A stretch of 64,000 nucleotides of DNA, from assembly GCA_019916065.1 (NCBI GenBank), contig CM034242.1, forward strand, positions 7,994,453 through 8,058,452, written 5' to 3'. The notes below the pieces were generated by a model, which did not search any database, had not been told where the DNA came from, and saw only the letters and a program-made list of their open reading frames with translations. The translations under genes and the position numbers were made by a program. How positions within the stretch are numbered: the stretch's first letter is position 1; each line of letters opens with the position of its first letter. The stretch is from Vitellaria paradoxa (taxonomy: Eukaryota > Streptophyta > Magnoliopsida > Ericales > Sapotaceae). Below, piece after piece: positions 33,475 to 45,109 of the stretch.

Positions 33475-36400
33475 TCAATCTTCTAATTGACAAATGATGC
33501 TAGCAAATACCTGGTAGCCTTGGCACATGTCAGAAAGAAGACAGTACTCATTCTTGGCATGGTATGTTGCCATTAATCCTGCATATATAAAGTATAATTA
33601 GTTAGATACTCGTAATCATGTAACGGCATTGAGTTGAATTTCCTGTTAAAGCTAAGCAGCAAATTTCAAACTGTAGTAGTTAATAGTTAATTTCTTCAAG
33701 TATATATAGCAAGTTAGTAGTTAATTTCCGCCCAATGCACAAGCCTCTTACTTATGCAGGCTTTAGGGAGGGACTATATATACAGTCTTATTGCCAGTAA
33801 TTGGATAGATTGTTTCTGAGTATTCAAACCACGCCCTCCAGGTCGTAAAGAGGCAACCATACCATTGTGCTAGTGGTATTCGCTTAAAATGCTGAATAGT
33901 ATCAGATTTTCAACAATTAACAAGACATCTACCAAAGATTTCCAAAACTACATTGAAATTTTGAAACCATACAGACAGCAGCCCAATCAGCAAATATTAT
34001 CAGTCATTATGAAGATAATTATAACGAGAGGCTTGTTCCTTATTAGAAAAAAGAAGACATAATCTATGTATACATATACTGCATCTTAATTAATGAACTT
34101 CAAGATTATGTTTCAATTCAAAAATAGGAGCCAGAAAATGAGGACATGGGATGCATGCATGTGTTAGAAGTCTACCATTGTGAATTGAAGGGTTTTTTTC
34201 CCAGACTCTACTAAATCTTTGAATCAATTGCTCATGCATGGCAGCTCTTGGCTTCAATTCTAAGCTCTAAACCCTATAACATAGGCTAAGAGAAGGCAGG
34301 TGGGAGCCTTGTGTTGATACAGCACATGAAAAGAATTTAAAATGCCTAAAAAAAGTAAAGAATCTTAAAATGAGTTCTGGATGCAGCATGATTGTTGGCA
34401 TCCTTAAAGCTGCTCAATAAGAGCATCATGCAATAAAGATATTACATTTGGACTTGAAAATGTGGAAGTTTAAATCCAAAATAAAAGGTTTCCCAAAGTG
34501 CAGTAACAATGATATATCATCACCATACCAACAAAATGCCCTCTGGTCGATGTATTTTCAGCTCACTTGCATATGGTAAATTACCTTTGCCAAAAGAGCT
34601 GAACTTCTAGAAGATTGGCCATGAAGACCACAATTTTTTTTTTCTCCTAAACCCTTTAACACATGACACCGCATTTATCAATCCCAATGTGTGGGTCATC
34701 TGACTTAAAATGGTAATTTTTATTTATTTATGAACTTAAAACACCTAGGTTGCTCATACTTGAACCCCATGTAGAGCAATTGCCTTCCTGTAATCCTCTT
34801 AAAACTGATTTTTTTCAATTCATCCAAACATATCAGAACATGACATCTAGAAGTAAACTTCTATTTTTGCCACTAAAAGTAATCCAAAATCCCCAGCATG
34901 TAAATTAACAACTGGTTATTTCACATGATGATTAAACAGTTGCCATCCCATTGACCTCAATTTGAAAAATATCACATGGTCCCACTCCTTCGTCGTAAGT
35001 AACTATATCCCCAAAAACCATTGAACAAAAAATATGTATAGTTTTTAATCTTGCCCATCCAGACCATGATATTGTTGTTAATTTTTTTTTGCATGAATTC
35101 AGGGACGAAGCCAAGATTTTTGGTTAGGAGAGGCCAAATTTTTTTTTAGGTTAAATTTAAGCCTAGAAAAAAATTATAACTAATATTATAAATTATATTT
35201 AGTGAATAAAAAATAAATTAATAAATATGCATATTTTTAAATTTTCAATTATATATAACAATTGAAAAAAATAGTTAAATTTTAGGAAGGTTTGTCCATA
35301 GCCTAAATTTTTTTAGACCAAAAATGTATATGTGGTGGTGGTGGTATTTTTTTTTACCAAGTAAAATTTTTTTTGGGGGGGGGGACTTTAGAATAAATTT
35401 TTTATAATTAAAAATTTATATGTATGGACAGTATTTTTTAGAATTCAGGGAGCGCCATGACCACCCTTGGTTGTATGGGAGCTTGGTCCCTACATGCATT
35501 CATTTCTGAGGATTTATGCAGGCAATTTCATTAGAATCTAACAATAGCTATCAGAAAATAAATCCAAATTCAACAATCTAGTATGAGAATCATACCATAG
35601 CCAGAAGTTTGGACATCAAAGCCTTCATCCTGCCACCAAAAAAAGAGAGGAAAAAAAGAAAGAAAGAAAGAAGATATGTGACAATTATAACAAATTAACA
35701 TTCAACAAAATGAAAATCGCAATTGAAAGAAGGGACAAAAAAAAATGAAATCCATTCTTCACCTGCAGTTCCCTTATGAGCGGTAAAGTGCCAGTGATAG
35801 AGTAGGGTTTTGCATGCCCAACAGCTTCTTCCGTAGCTTTGCACAACACATGGAAGCCACGAGAATCAATAGCACAAGCAACTCCAGAGGATGCAGCATC
35901 GAAACTGATTGCGATTCTGCATGTGGCAAAACCGAAACAAAGTTACTACATACATCAATGGCCTTAATCAAATGCCTCTACAATGTCTAATTTAGGTGCT
36001 TTCAGGCCGGGATGATTTTTCACAATAACTTTTTTCATCTTCTCATAGCTAGAAGACATGTCCCCATTGGAAGAATAATGTAAAGAGTTATCACAAATAC
36101 ATAAATAACCTAAAAAATATTTGATAAAGATAAAAGAGAAGAAAAATTTAGACAGACCTGCCTCTAAGTTGTTCATCTGGTAAGACATATTTTGAGACTG
36201 GCCCACGCGCATCTAGCTTCTCTATGTTGGCATTCAAATCGTCTACATATTCCTGTAACTTCTTAGTAACATCTGCTACACTGGAGCAGTTTTCAGAGGA
36301 TTAGAATTTGAAACATCAAATCTCTACCATCTTGCTCAAACAACACTGCTTGAAATATAAAATGCAATAGTTAAAAAATAATCCAGATCGTACTAAGGGG

Positions 36401-36479
36401 AGAGGTTTTTGAATGCAATCAATTTTTTGGTAACTACAAGTAAGTTTCTTACTCGTAAAATGGAGTTAACCTGCAACAG

Positions 36480-36517
<38 letters not shown>

Positions 36518-39500
36518 ATGGTTAGACATTGATTTACGGCTGTAGCCTTCAAAGAAAGTTGTTGGAAATATACTAAACCTGACATCCCCTGAAATTGTAC
36601 ATTCTCTTGGGATTTGATTGATGCCGCCTCCTGGATCTGCAACAAAAATGATGAATATGAAAAATGAAATAAGTTATTGGGATGAACAGAGTTGTGTTTC
36701 TTTTCATCAACGAAGAGCCACGAATATAGACACAAGTTATGTCAATGCTGACATAACAGCGTGGAAATTGAAACAAAACAAAGAAACAAATGTGACAAGG
36801 ACACATCCACAAATTAATAATTGTTTATATGCATGAATTGCAAATTTCCCATTTTTATCCAATAAAACTATTTATGCTATATGTAAAAAGGTAATAACAT
36901 GTCAAATTGGGCATTTATAAATTGTAAAAGAAGTGGGAGCAAAAATCTCCAGTATCTTTTAGCAAACCCAACCATTCACAAACTAATACAAAATTATTGA
37001 AGTTTAGGGTTTAAAATTTTATAAAGTTAAGAGGAGTGATAATAAATGTAAATGTATAAAACTTTAATTCAAACGCATGGAAATACCTGAGATGTATTTC
37101 ACACGAGTTCAAATGATTGACACACGTGTAATGTGTGTTCAAAGTGTGTTTAGTTAAACAAAAAACAAAAGCCAGCGCGTTTGGAAGTGTGTGACATGTG
37201 CAACAAGTATCTATGTACAATAGAGGGTGGATGCATAAACCCCAATCAAAAGAGCATGCTTGCTCTTCCTAGGCGACTAATTTCCTTACAACTCCACTGA
37301 GTAGGTTTCATAGTTGATGGTGTTGCAAATCCATAAACTTGTTCTTTAGGATGCGGCGGGAAATCTTTGTAAAACCGCAATTGGATCTCTTTAAGTGCTT
37401 CCATAGCTAACTCCAAAGGATTTATAGCCTGCAGACATTCCAAATAAATACCATCAATACTTTTGTTTGACAAAAACAACCACCTTCATCAATATAAGGC
37501 AGAATGGAAGTGATAGATATGCTTTTTCTTTAGAATTGAACTTCAACAAATATAGCATTTTAGTGAAGCGTGGGTAATGCATTACTCACGCAACCATTTA
37601 AGTCAACTGAAACATTCCTAGTTTGCACCATTGCCTCGTTTAGAACCAGATATGGAAACAAATTGGACTTAGGATGAGGCACTCTGACACTGCCTAGTAT
37701 ACAGTTATCGCTTCCAAAATGTGAGGTGGGGAGTAGAAAAATAAGAACTGGTCAAGGTTGTTTACATCCAACAAACTCTGCCATAGGATGTTTATTGTTT
37801 ATTTTGATTAACACATCAGATCCCAAGCCCAGATAAAGAAGGGTTGCAGTAGGTTGACGGCTAGCATAAAACATTGACCTCTGATGAACATGAATCCGAA
37901 TTAGACTTTTGTTGGCATGTCCCCTACTAGTGACTACATCCAGTTTCAGGTGTAGTAAAAAAATTGGGCAAGGGTTAGCTAGGGCATTCCCCCTAAGTGA
38001 TGTGCCACATGTGGTGAGAAGTAGGCTACGTTCCACGCACCTTAATGGGCGAATGTGGGAAAGAAAAATGCCCGAGAGAGTAGGTTATGAATAGTAAATT
38101 GGAATGTAGGCTCACTAACAAGAAAACTAAGAGAATTGGTAGACACTTTGGATAAGAAGGTAATATAATTTGTGTATAAGACACTAAGTAAACAGAAGAA
38201 AAATCTAAAGAAATAAAAAAATTACTAGTTTTACACTTTAGCACTTGGGAAAAGGTAAGAATAGCAATAGAGTATAATTACTGATAAGAATATTAAAGAT
38301 TAGATTGTGAGTATTAAAAGAATAGGGAATAGAATAATGTCTACAAAAACTTATATTAGGTGAAGAGACGAGTAATGTTATTGGTGTCAGGATTATTGAA
38401 ACAGCAAAACAATGCTTTTTGGGAAGATATGGATGGACTTATTCAAGAGGTAGCAAATGGAGAAAGTATCTTTATAGGAGGAGATTTGAATAGGCGTGCA
38501 GGAGAAACAGTGGATGTTTTGAGATGGCGTATGGGGTTATGGATTTGGAGATAAGAAGTGAGGCAGGTGAATTAATTTTAGAGCTTGTCGTGACACCTAT
38601 GACTTAGTAATGGCAAATGCTTATTTTGAAATGAGAGGTGCTCCATTAGTAACCTTTAAAAGCGAATACAAAGTAGTCAAATAGATTTTTTTTCTCTCAC
38701 TAGAAAGCTTAATCATGCTTCATATAAAGATTGTAAGGTAATACAGGAAATAGTTTAACTACACAACATAGATTAGTGGTACTAGATGTTTGTACTCAAA
38801 AGTGGATTAGAATGAATAGAAGAAATACGCTTTCAAGCACTACATGGTGGAAAAGCTAAAATGAGAAAAATAACTCGCTTTTAAGCATAAAATACTCAAA
38901 GAATGAAAATAAAATTTAGATGATGAAATAAATATCATGTGAAATAAAATGACTTAGATGTATTAAGAGAGTGGCTAGAGAGATATTAGGTTTATGTAAG
39001 GGAAAATAACCATCATCAAAGAAGACTAGGTGGTGGAACAAGAAGGTACACGTGATGATTAAAGCTAAGAGAGTGCCAAGTGTAAGGATGAGAAAGCATG
39101 CAAAAGGTTAAAACTGGCTAAAAAAGAAGCTAAAAGGTCAATTGGAGAAATTATATATAACACCTTTGATGAATTATATAAAAAGTTATAAACAAAAGAT
39201 TGATAGAAAGATATCTATAACTTGGATAGAGTAAGAGAAAAGAAAAGTAAGTACTTGTATCAGATTAAATGTGTAAAAAATGAAAACTAGTACTTGTATC
39301 AAGTGAAGTTTATAAAAAATGAGAAATAAATATATATTACACAACATATACTTTATTTAAATATTCATGACCTGTCCTCGTATCTTACCTAATTTTTGGA
39401 ATTATATCCTAGCATCCAAACATTAAAGTTCTAGGAGATCTAATAGCTGAACATATACCTGCACTCCACTTATGCAAGTCTATGTAGGTAGGTTGTCACG

Positions 39501-42500
39501 AGATAAAGTTGGAAGACTTTAGTAACCCTATCGAGAATAGTGACAGTAGTTTTATATGTAGAATTACATTTGCAGAAGTAAAAAAGCTACAAAATAAATG
39601 AAGATAAGAAAATTTGTAGGTTCAAATGGTATTCTGATCGAAGCTTGGAAGTGCCTCGGGACGATGAGATAACTTGATTGACAAAATTTTTTTACAAGAT
39701 CATGCACACCATTGAATGGAAGAAAAGTATCTTAGTGATTATCTATAAGAATAAGGCAAATATTCAAAATTGTAACAACTAACACGACATTAAATTTATG
39801 AGTCACACTATGAAACTTTGGGAGAAATGATTAAGGTTAGGACAACATATGTTTAAAAGAAAATTGTTTTTCATACTCGTGGATCACTTATGGAAGTTAT
39901 TCTCTTAATAAGGAATATTAATGGAAAAATATAGAGAAAAGAAAAATAAATCTTCACATAATTTTTACTGATTTAGAGAAAGTATGTGATAGGATTCCAA
40001 GAAAAAATTTATGGTCATTACAGTAATGACCACGATTTCTGTCATAAGCCATATATTCACAGTTTTGCCTATGGTGCAATAGATCACCTCTCCTATCACA
40101 ATGATTGTTGGAGATATCAGAATGGTCAACATTTGAAGGGCGGGCCAAGTGGCAGGGTCTTTCAAGCGTGGCTACCATTGCAACAAAGTCCTCACTTGCC
40201 AATTAGCGATAGACTCTGCTTTGAGAGTCAACAAGCATTTGGACCACTCGTGCATCAACGGAGGACGCAGGTTGAGGGTCCATATTATTGGTTGTTGTAC
40301 TTGATGTGACAAGACGACCGTTACGCAAATGCATGCAACACAATAATTATGAATTTGGAGATTAAGGAACAACTAGGGCATGCAAGTGCTTTTTTTTTTT
40401 TTTTTTGGATTAGTAACAATCCGGACTAGTGCAACGACCAAAGGTAATTTTTCTTTTTTTTTTTTTTTAAGAATCTTAAAGCAAGGTCCAAGTATTTTAA
40501 TCACCAAAATTTTCCTTTGTTTAATTAAGCTCAACAGTTTAATAATGAAGACAAAATGGACAAGGTTATAACAATGGGTGAAAGAGATTCAATTATGGTT
40601 CAAAAATATTTTTTGGATCAAAGGAGCAAATGAGAATTCATATATAGGCATAATACAGTTAAAAAATTGATAACTATCAAGGTATATAAAGTAATCCAAG
40701 AGAGGGAAGGAGGGAAAGAACGAGTGCATCTTGGTTGCAAGATCTAACCGAAAAAGACTAACAGAGTGACCTGGAGTTGCAAAGAACCTTCTCGTGTATC
40801 CTAGAGTGTCCTGGAAATTGCTAGAGTGTCGCTAGAAGTTGATGGGGTCATCGGCGAGGTTGCCTGACTGAGGCAATGACCTTTTTTGGGGGGGGGGGGG
40901 GGGAGGTTCGTCGGAGCTAAACTTTGACGAATGTGCGCATATGTGCAATGGAGGAGCCTTTCAAGAGTAGATCTTACTTTCCGAATAGATTAGGGGGCGC
41001 GCGGAAGCGCGTTGAGAGTGGGAAGGGTTCTCGACTAGGTCTGTAAGAGTCACTGGAGTAGTGCAAGACTAATGGTGGTGGTGGTTGTTGGTCTTTTTCG
41101 TTGCTGGAGATGTTCGTAGCACTGAGGATATTTCTTCGTCGTAGTTAGAACCTACCAGATACTTTGGCAGTGACTAAGGTGGGAAGTCTAGTGTCGCTAG
41201 TGATTGACAACCTCACCGGAGTGGTGGGCTAGTCACCAAAGTGATGGGTCAATGCCAAATAGGTCTGGACATACAACGAAAGTTTGATGATTGACTGGGC
41301 TAGGGTTTTAAACAATGATGGGTTTTAATTTTTGAATGACCATGTTTAGATCTTATACTAATTTGATGTAAAATTGGAAATAAATTAAGCCAAGACAAGA
41401 AGAAAATAGCAAGGGAGATAAGAACACAAGGGGAAGGAAGAGAAAACAACTCTCAAGCTACCAAAACAATAATCAACCTAGCCATTATATAGGCAAAACT
41501 AGGTAGACTAGGAGTCATCTTGAACCAAGAGATCATGACTCCTACAACAACTATAAATCAGCAAAAATAAAAACACACATAAATAAAAATGCAATATATC
41601 TTTCCACAATAATTCTGATAAGCGGTTAGGTCATTTCCAGAACAGCTGTGTTCAAACAAAAAAAATTTAGAAGGAAACTATCTCAACAAAGCTCGTTGGC
41701 ATTTTTTATTTTACTCCTACCAAAACAACCAAAAATATGGAAATGCTTTATGCCCAAACATCAGTGTTATGTGAGAAGCAGAAAATCAATTCAATAAGCA
41801 ATAATGGTAAAAATATTTTACTAAAAAAGTAATAAATAATTTGCATAGTACAAAAATTTGCACAGAATGTTAACATGCTATACCACAAAATAGATGTTGA
41901 CATAGATTACCTTGTGTGCTAAACCACTGTGAAAAAGCTTTCCAGTGACATGAAGCTTCCATGGTATCATACCACCAGTACCAATGCAAGGTTGTTTATC
42001 TGCTGTGTCAATCCAAAAGCTGTGTAGAAACAGAAACCACCATAGCAAAGTACCTAAAACTTATTAGTTCCACACAAATCAACTAACGAAATGATCAATC
42101 ACCAATTATCTTTATTTCTATAGATGTTAGCGACTTACAGAGGACCTTGCTTTAACTTATTAAGCAAGCCATCTTTCACCAGTGCATCCACACCGACCCC
42201 AGGAATAGATGAATTCTCTTCACTGGCTATGAAGACAGCAACCACAGTTGACTTCAACGTTGGCTTTCTCTCGCCCAATGTCCTCATAAGTTCAGTTACA
42301 AGAGCAACATGCCCTAAACAATCAGTTGTTCCACGGCCACGAAGCTTATCACCATCTATACTCAAAGAGAAAGGATCAAAATCCTGCACACATAACCATT
42401 ATCAGAAGCATGACCATCATCACTGTTTATCAAATCCAAGTCAAATTTCTTATAGTAAAAGGTCAAACTACTATTGACCGCCAAACATTCATTTTGTTAT

Positions 42501-44313
42501 GTACCAAAAAATATACATAGGTAAAATCAGTTTGGTCAACGCCTCGTGATTAACATTAAACAAAGTGAAGAAATCAACAGAATCCAGTCATTCCAAGAAT
42601 TATCAGTTAGCACGAATCCAACTTGGTAAATGTAGCAAACAAGAGAAAAGCTAATGTGAGTAATAAATTGAGTTGAGTAAAGTCAGAAAATTAAGTAAAA
42701 ACAGGTTGAATTTAGAGTGATAAGTTTGAAAAGTTGAAGCATATCCAAGACAACCCTTGAGAAGATTAGAACAAAGGGACAAGAAAAGAAGAATTGCAGA
42801 ACTAATTCCAGAATAATGGTATAAGAAAAGGAGAATTGCAGAAACTCAATCCTGCCACAAATAAATTTAGATGGGTTACAGATGAGGGAAGCGTATGAAT
42901 TGAAGGGAAAGAAATGAATAGCGTGCTAAACTCTGTTGACTCTGCGAATACCCAAAGAAATAACACAAAATAGTAGAGATACTCTCTCTAATAATAAAAG
43001 TTTGTATTCAAAATCAACTATCTAGCTCTAAGGCATACAGTAGTTTAAATTAAAAAAAATTAAAAAAAAAAAAACTTTGAAAGTAGAAATCCTAAGCAAG
43101 GATGGAAATAACTAAAAAATAGAAAATAAATAGAAAAAATTACCAAAAATTGCAAATTTGACTTAAGCCAAATTCAGATTCTAGAATAAAATAGAAAAAT
43201 GCCACAACAAACAGCACTGGAAACGGATACTCTTATAGAAAAGTATTAGCAATCCAAATATTTACTAAAACGGAAAAAAAAAATGGCTTTTAAGGCCTAA
43301 ATGATGGAATTTGCCCGAAAAATGGCGTAGGTTATGGCAAAGGCGATGAGTCTTGCTCAAGCTCATGTTGGACTGAAACGTTAAGTTTCATGCAATTCTG
43401 AGACAGTTGACTTCCAATCCTCGGCCAAATTCCCTCTTGGAAAAATTCATTCTTTCCATATAATCGAGAGCAATTACAGCTCCAAGGTAAGGATAACTGA
43501 TGGAGTTGTAATTTTTTTTTTTTTTTTTTTTCAAACCAAAATAATTACAGCTCCATCAGTTATCCTTACCTTAGTAATGTGTAAGTCCAGAAACAAATTC
43601 AGATTCAAACCTCAAAAAACTAATACCAAATTGAGGGAACAATTGTGGAAATGGCATGCTTCGATTGGCAAGTAGCCTTGAAGTGGTTAATCATCAAATT
43701 TACAATATGTCAAGCACCACCCAAACAAGTAATGCTAAATTGCTAATCCAATGAATATACATGAATTCTTAATAATAGGTAAAGATAAAGTAATAATTCA
43801 GATCAAACCGGGAAACATTATAAGAAATCATCCATATCGAAATGTGTAAACCTTGAACCAACTAAAAAGAAATACTAATAAACCCAAAACTAGACAAACC
43901 CAGTAAATAAATAAATAAATAAACCCAAACAATGAGTAAAGAGTGGAGAGAGAGAGAGAGAGAGAGAGAGAGAATCAGACCCAATCACTAGGGTTTGCAG
44001 TGACAACATCCATGTGCATTCCAACGAAGGACAATATCTTATCTGGCTGAGTTCCTGGGTATTCGACAATAAGGTTGCCTCTGTTGGGATGGTAAGTGAC
44101 ATGGTTGACGATCAGAGGGCCGCCGCCGGTGGTGGTGCTGTAGGGGAGGAGAGCGTCAAGCACGTGCCGGACGATCCTGTCCTCCTCTGGGATGAGGTCT
44201 GGTGGGTTGTTCTGCACATATTTGGACTCACCGATGAGCTTCGAGAGGAGCGTCACGAAGGAGTCTTTATTGAGATCACCCAATGCTTCTTTAAGGGAAG
44301 ATGAAGGCGCCAT
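33475..44313 (-). CDS. NAOD: Acetylornithine deacetylase (peptidase M20 family), ten exons
   Basis: Minus-strand exons 44313-43981, 42383-42139, 42019-41911, 37428-37290, 36636-36579, 36470-36453, 36280-36158, 35916-35763, 35629-35596 and 33578-33475 join in frame with GT-AG borders into 438 residues, the length expected for plant NAOD. The enzyme removes acetate from N-acetylornithine, feeding ornithine to arginine and polyamine synthesis. M20 landmarks are HMD (H100, D102), GRGTTD (bridging D132), SEE (E166 and E167: general base and metal ligand), FHSG (H223) and the C-terminal metal histidine in MATYH (H411). The sequence matches Arabidopsis At4g17830 through every exon. Exon 6 has only 18 nt. 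Intron 3 is about 4.5 kb and intron 9 about 2.0 kb, both enlarged by transposons. One unusual residue is arginine in IPREC, where Arabidopsis has glycine. No frameshift or stop interrupts the model, so the gene looks intact. Confidence 0.94.
35100..35492. mobile_element. hAT-like MITE in NAOD intron 9
   Basis: 393 bp with ends CAGGGACGAAGCCAAG (left) and, read inward from the right, TAGGGACCAAGCTCCC, typical of plant hAT miniature elements. The flanking 8-mers CATGAATT (35092-35099) and CATGCATT (35493-35500) match at 7 of 8 bases and look like the target duplication. The inside is AT-rich with a G run and no coding capacity. Confidence 0.75.
36453..36470 (-). other. NAOD: 18-nt microexon (exon 6) of NAOD
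   Basis: Supplies the last base of an Arg codon, then Leu-Thr-Pro-Phe-Tyr and the first two bases of an Asp codon. It is bounded by TTGCAG upstream and GTAAGA downstream. Adding it restores the RLTPFYD segment known from Arabidopsis NAOD. Its length is divisible by three, so skipping it would keep the frame. A run of 37 T residues on the coding strand (36480-36516) lies just before its 3' splice site. Confidence 0.85.
36480..36516. repeat. Homopolymer A37 (T37 on the NAOD coding strand)
   Basis: An uninterrupted run of 37 A. On the gene strand it serves as the polypyrimidine tract of NAOD intron 5, which is only 108 nt long. Its length is likely to vary between individuals and to be error-prone in sequencing. 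Confidence 0.95.
37780..40020 (+). pseudogene. Broken RTE-type LINE (endonuclease and partial reverse transcriptase) in NAOD intron 3
   Basis: Pieces of a plant RTE-clade LINE polyprotein appear in order on the plus strand, opposite to NAOD. They are an endonuclease start (IVNWNVGSLTRKLRELVDT, from about 38091); FWEDMDGLIQ with IFIGGDLNRRAG (38418-38510); a PLVTFKS/IDFF-like piece (about 38640-38690); a basic linker (about 39000-39130); reverse-transcriptase pieces near KNKANIQNC..NY (about 39750-39790) and SHTMKLWE (about 39800-39825); and TDLEKVCDRIPRKNLW (about 39966-40014). Frameshifts and stops separate them, so nothing can be made. The later reverse-transcriptase core, with its catalytic aspartate pair, is not visible after 40020; the copy is thus cut at its 3' side, unusual for LINEs. 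The 5' limit is approximate. Confidence 0.8.
40020..40690. other. Unassigned part of NAOD intron 3
   Basis: Sequence between the LINE and LTR fragments. It has two short T runs (about 40389-40407 and 40450-40468). Short open frames on both strands around 39954-40372 overlap each other and show no domain. I recognise no known element here. Confidence 0.5.
40690..41600 (-). mobile_element. LTR-retrotransposon fragment (LTR end, degraded primer-binding site, leader) in NAOD intron 3
   Basis: Read on the minus strand, about 41600-41374 looks like the 3' part of an LTR: it has a TATA-like CCTATATAATGG (about 41487-41498) and ends in ACATCA. It is followed by TTAGTATAAGATC (41351-41363), which matches the common plant primer-binding sequence TTGGTATCAGAGC at 10 of 13 positions. 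The next 600-700 bases (to about 40690) are richer in G+C than the flanks and would be the leader/gag-proximal part. No open frame or polymerase domain remains. Confidence 0.5.
43484..43572. repeat. Near-perfect inverted repeat (30-bp arms) in NAOD intron 1
   Basis: The left arm (43484-43513) and right arm (43543-43572) are reverse complements with one mismatch. The loop is mostly a run of T. An RNA copy could fold into a stem-loop. The arms have no similarity that I recognise to a known microRNA. Confidence 0.85.
43945..43973. repeat. GA microsatellite at the start of NAOD intron 1
   Basis: A (GA)n run of about 29 bp, 7 nt beyond the exon 1 donor site on the gene strand, where it reads as CT repeats. 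Confidence 0.95.
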
Positions 44314-44420
44314 GGACAGAGTTGTTAAAAGCAGAGCAAGAAAAACCGTAACAGAAAATTCAGCATTGACTTGGGGTATGAACGTTTGTATGTATGTGTA
44401 TATATATATCGTTAACTTGT
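44314..44420 (-). promoter_or_regulatory. NAOD: Putative 5' leader and TATA region of NAOD
   Basis: On the minus strand an ATATATATATAC run (about 44399-44409) lies about 85 bp before the ATG, a reasonable distance for a TATA box. A miniature transposon of the recurring family begins only about 190 bp upstream of the ATG (near 44505), so the promoter is short or overlaps that insertion. Confidence 0.35.
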
Positions 44421-44504
44421 TATTTTCCTTTATTACTTTTTCCGTTTTCTTAACAAATGATGTTGCTAGGGAATTTTTTTTTTTATTCCAGTCACTTCAA
44501 ATCT

Positions 44505-44656
44505 ATTTAGAGTGACAAGAAGTAAAATAAAATAAGATAAAATGAGATAATTTGTAAGTTCATAATTCGTATAGTGAAATAAAAAGTGAATAATTTTAAA
44601 AAATTTTTAAATATTTTCAAAAATTTTTAACGATTTTTAAGAAACTAAATACACCT
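44505..44656. mobile_element. MITE of the recurring GTTCATAATTCGTACAG family near the NAOD promoter
   Basis: Carries the family core (about 44540-44590). Other members in this window have the core at about 19831, 26108, 47621, 50858, 55589 and 63876. Members are about 130-170 bp long, start near GCGTTTGGAGTGA and end near AATCAAACGCA. Confidence 0.65.
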
Positions 44657-45109
44657 GACATTAATAATTACACATCCCTCCTCCTCATGAATTAAAAACT
44701 ATTGGGGGTAATATGGTTTGTCTAACTTTTTTCTAATCTCCAAAGTTTAAAAAATAATATTTTGTTATTATTACACAATATCACTAAATTATAAAATGAA
44801 CTAAACTATTTCAAATTTACTTGAATTTGATTTTATCATAAATTTGCTCAAGCTCAACTTAAAAGATAATTGAATTGAAATTTAAATCACAATTCCAAAT
44901 TTATTATAGTTGTGTTTGTAGTGAATAAAGTGAGATTGATTACACTTGAAAAGTGTAATTACAAATCCAACAATTAAGTTATAAATTATGTATCTATTTA
45001 ATAATTTTATAGTTTTTGATTATTTTTAATATTTATTCTATTTTATTTTTTCAATTGCAATGAAAATAAGAAAATACTCAGGATAAATGATGATTAAAGT
45101 GATAAAAAG

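Noticed and set aside
39954..40372. Overlapping open frames on both strands in NAOD intron 3
   Set aside because: They overlap each other in different frames and the LINE reading stops before them; no domain is visible.
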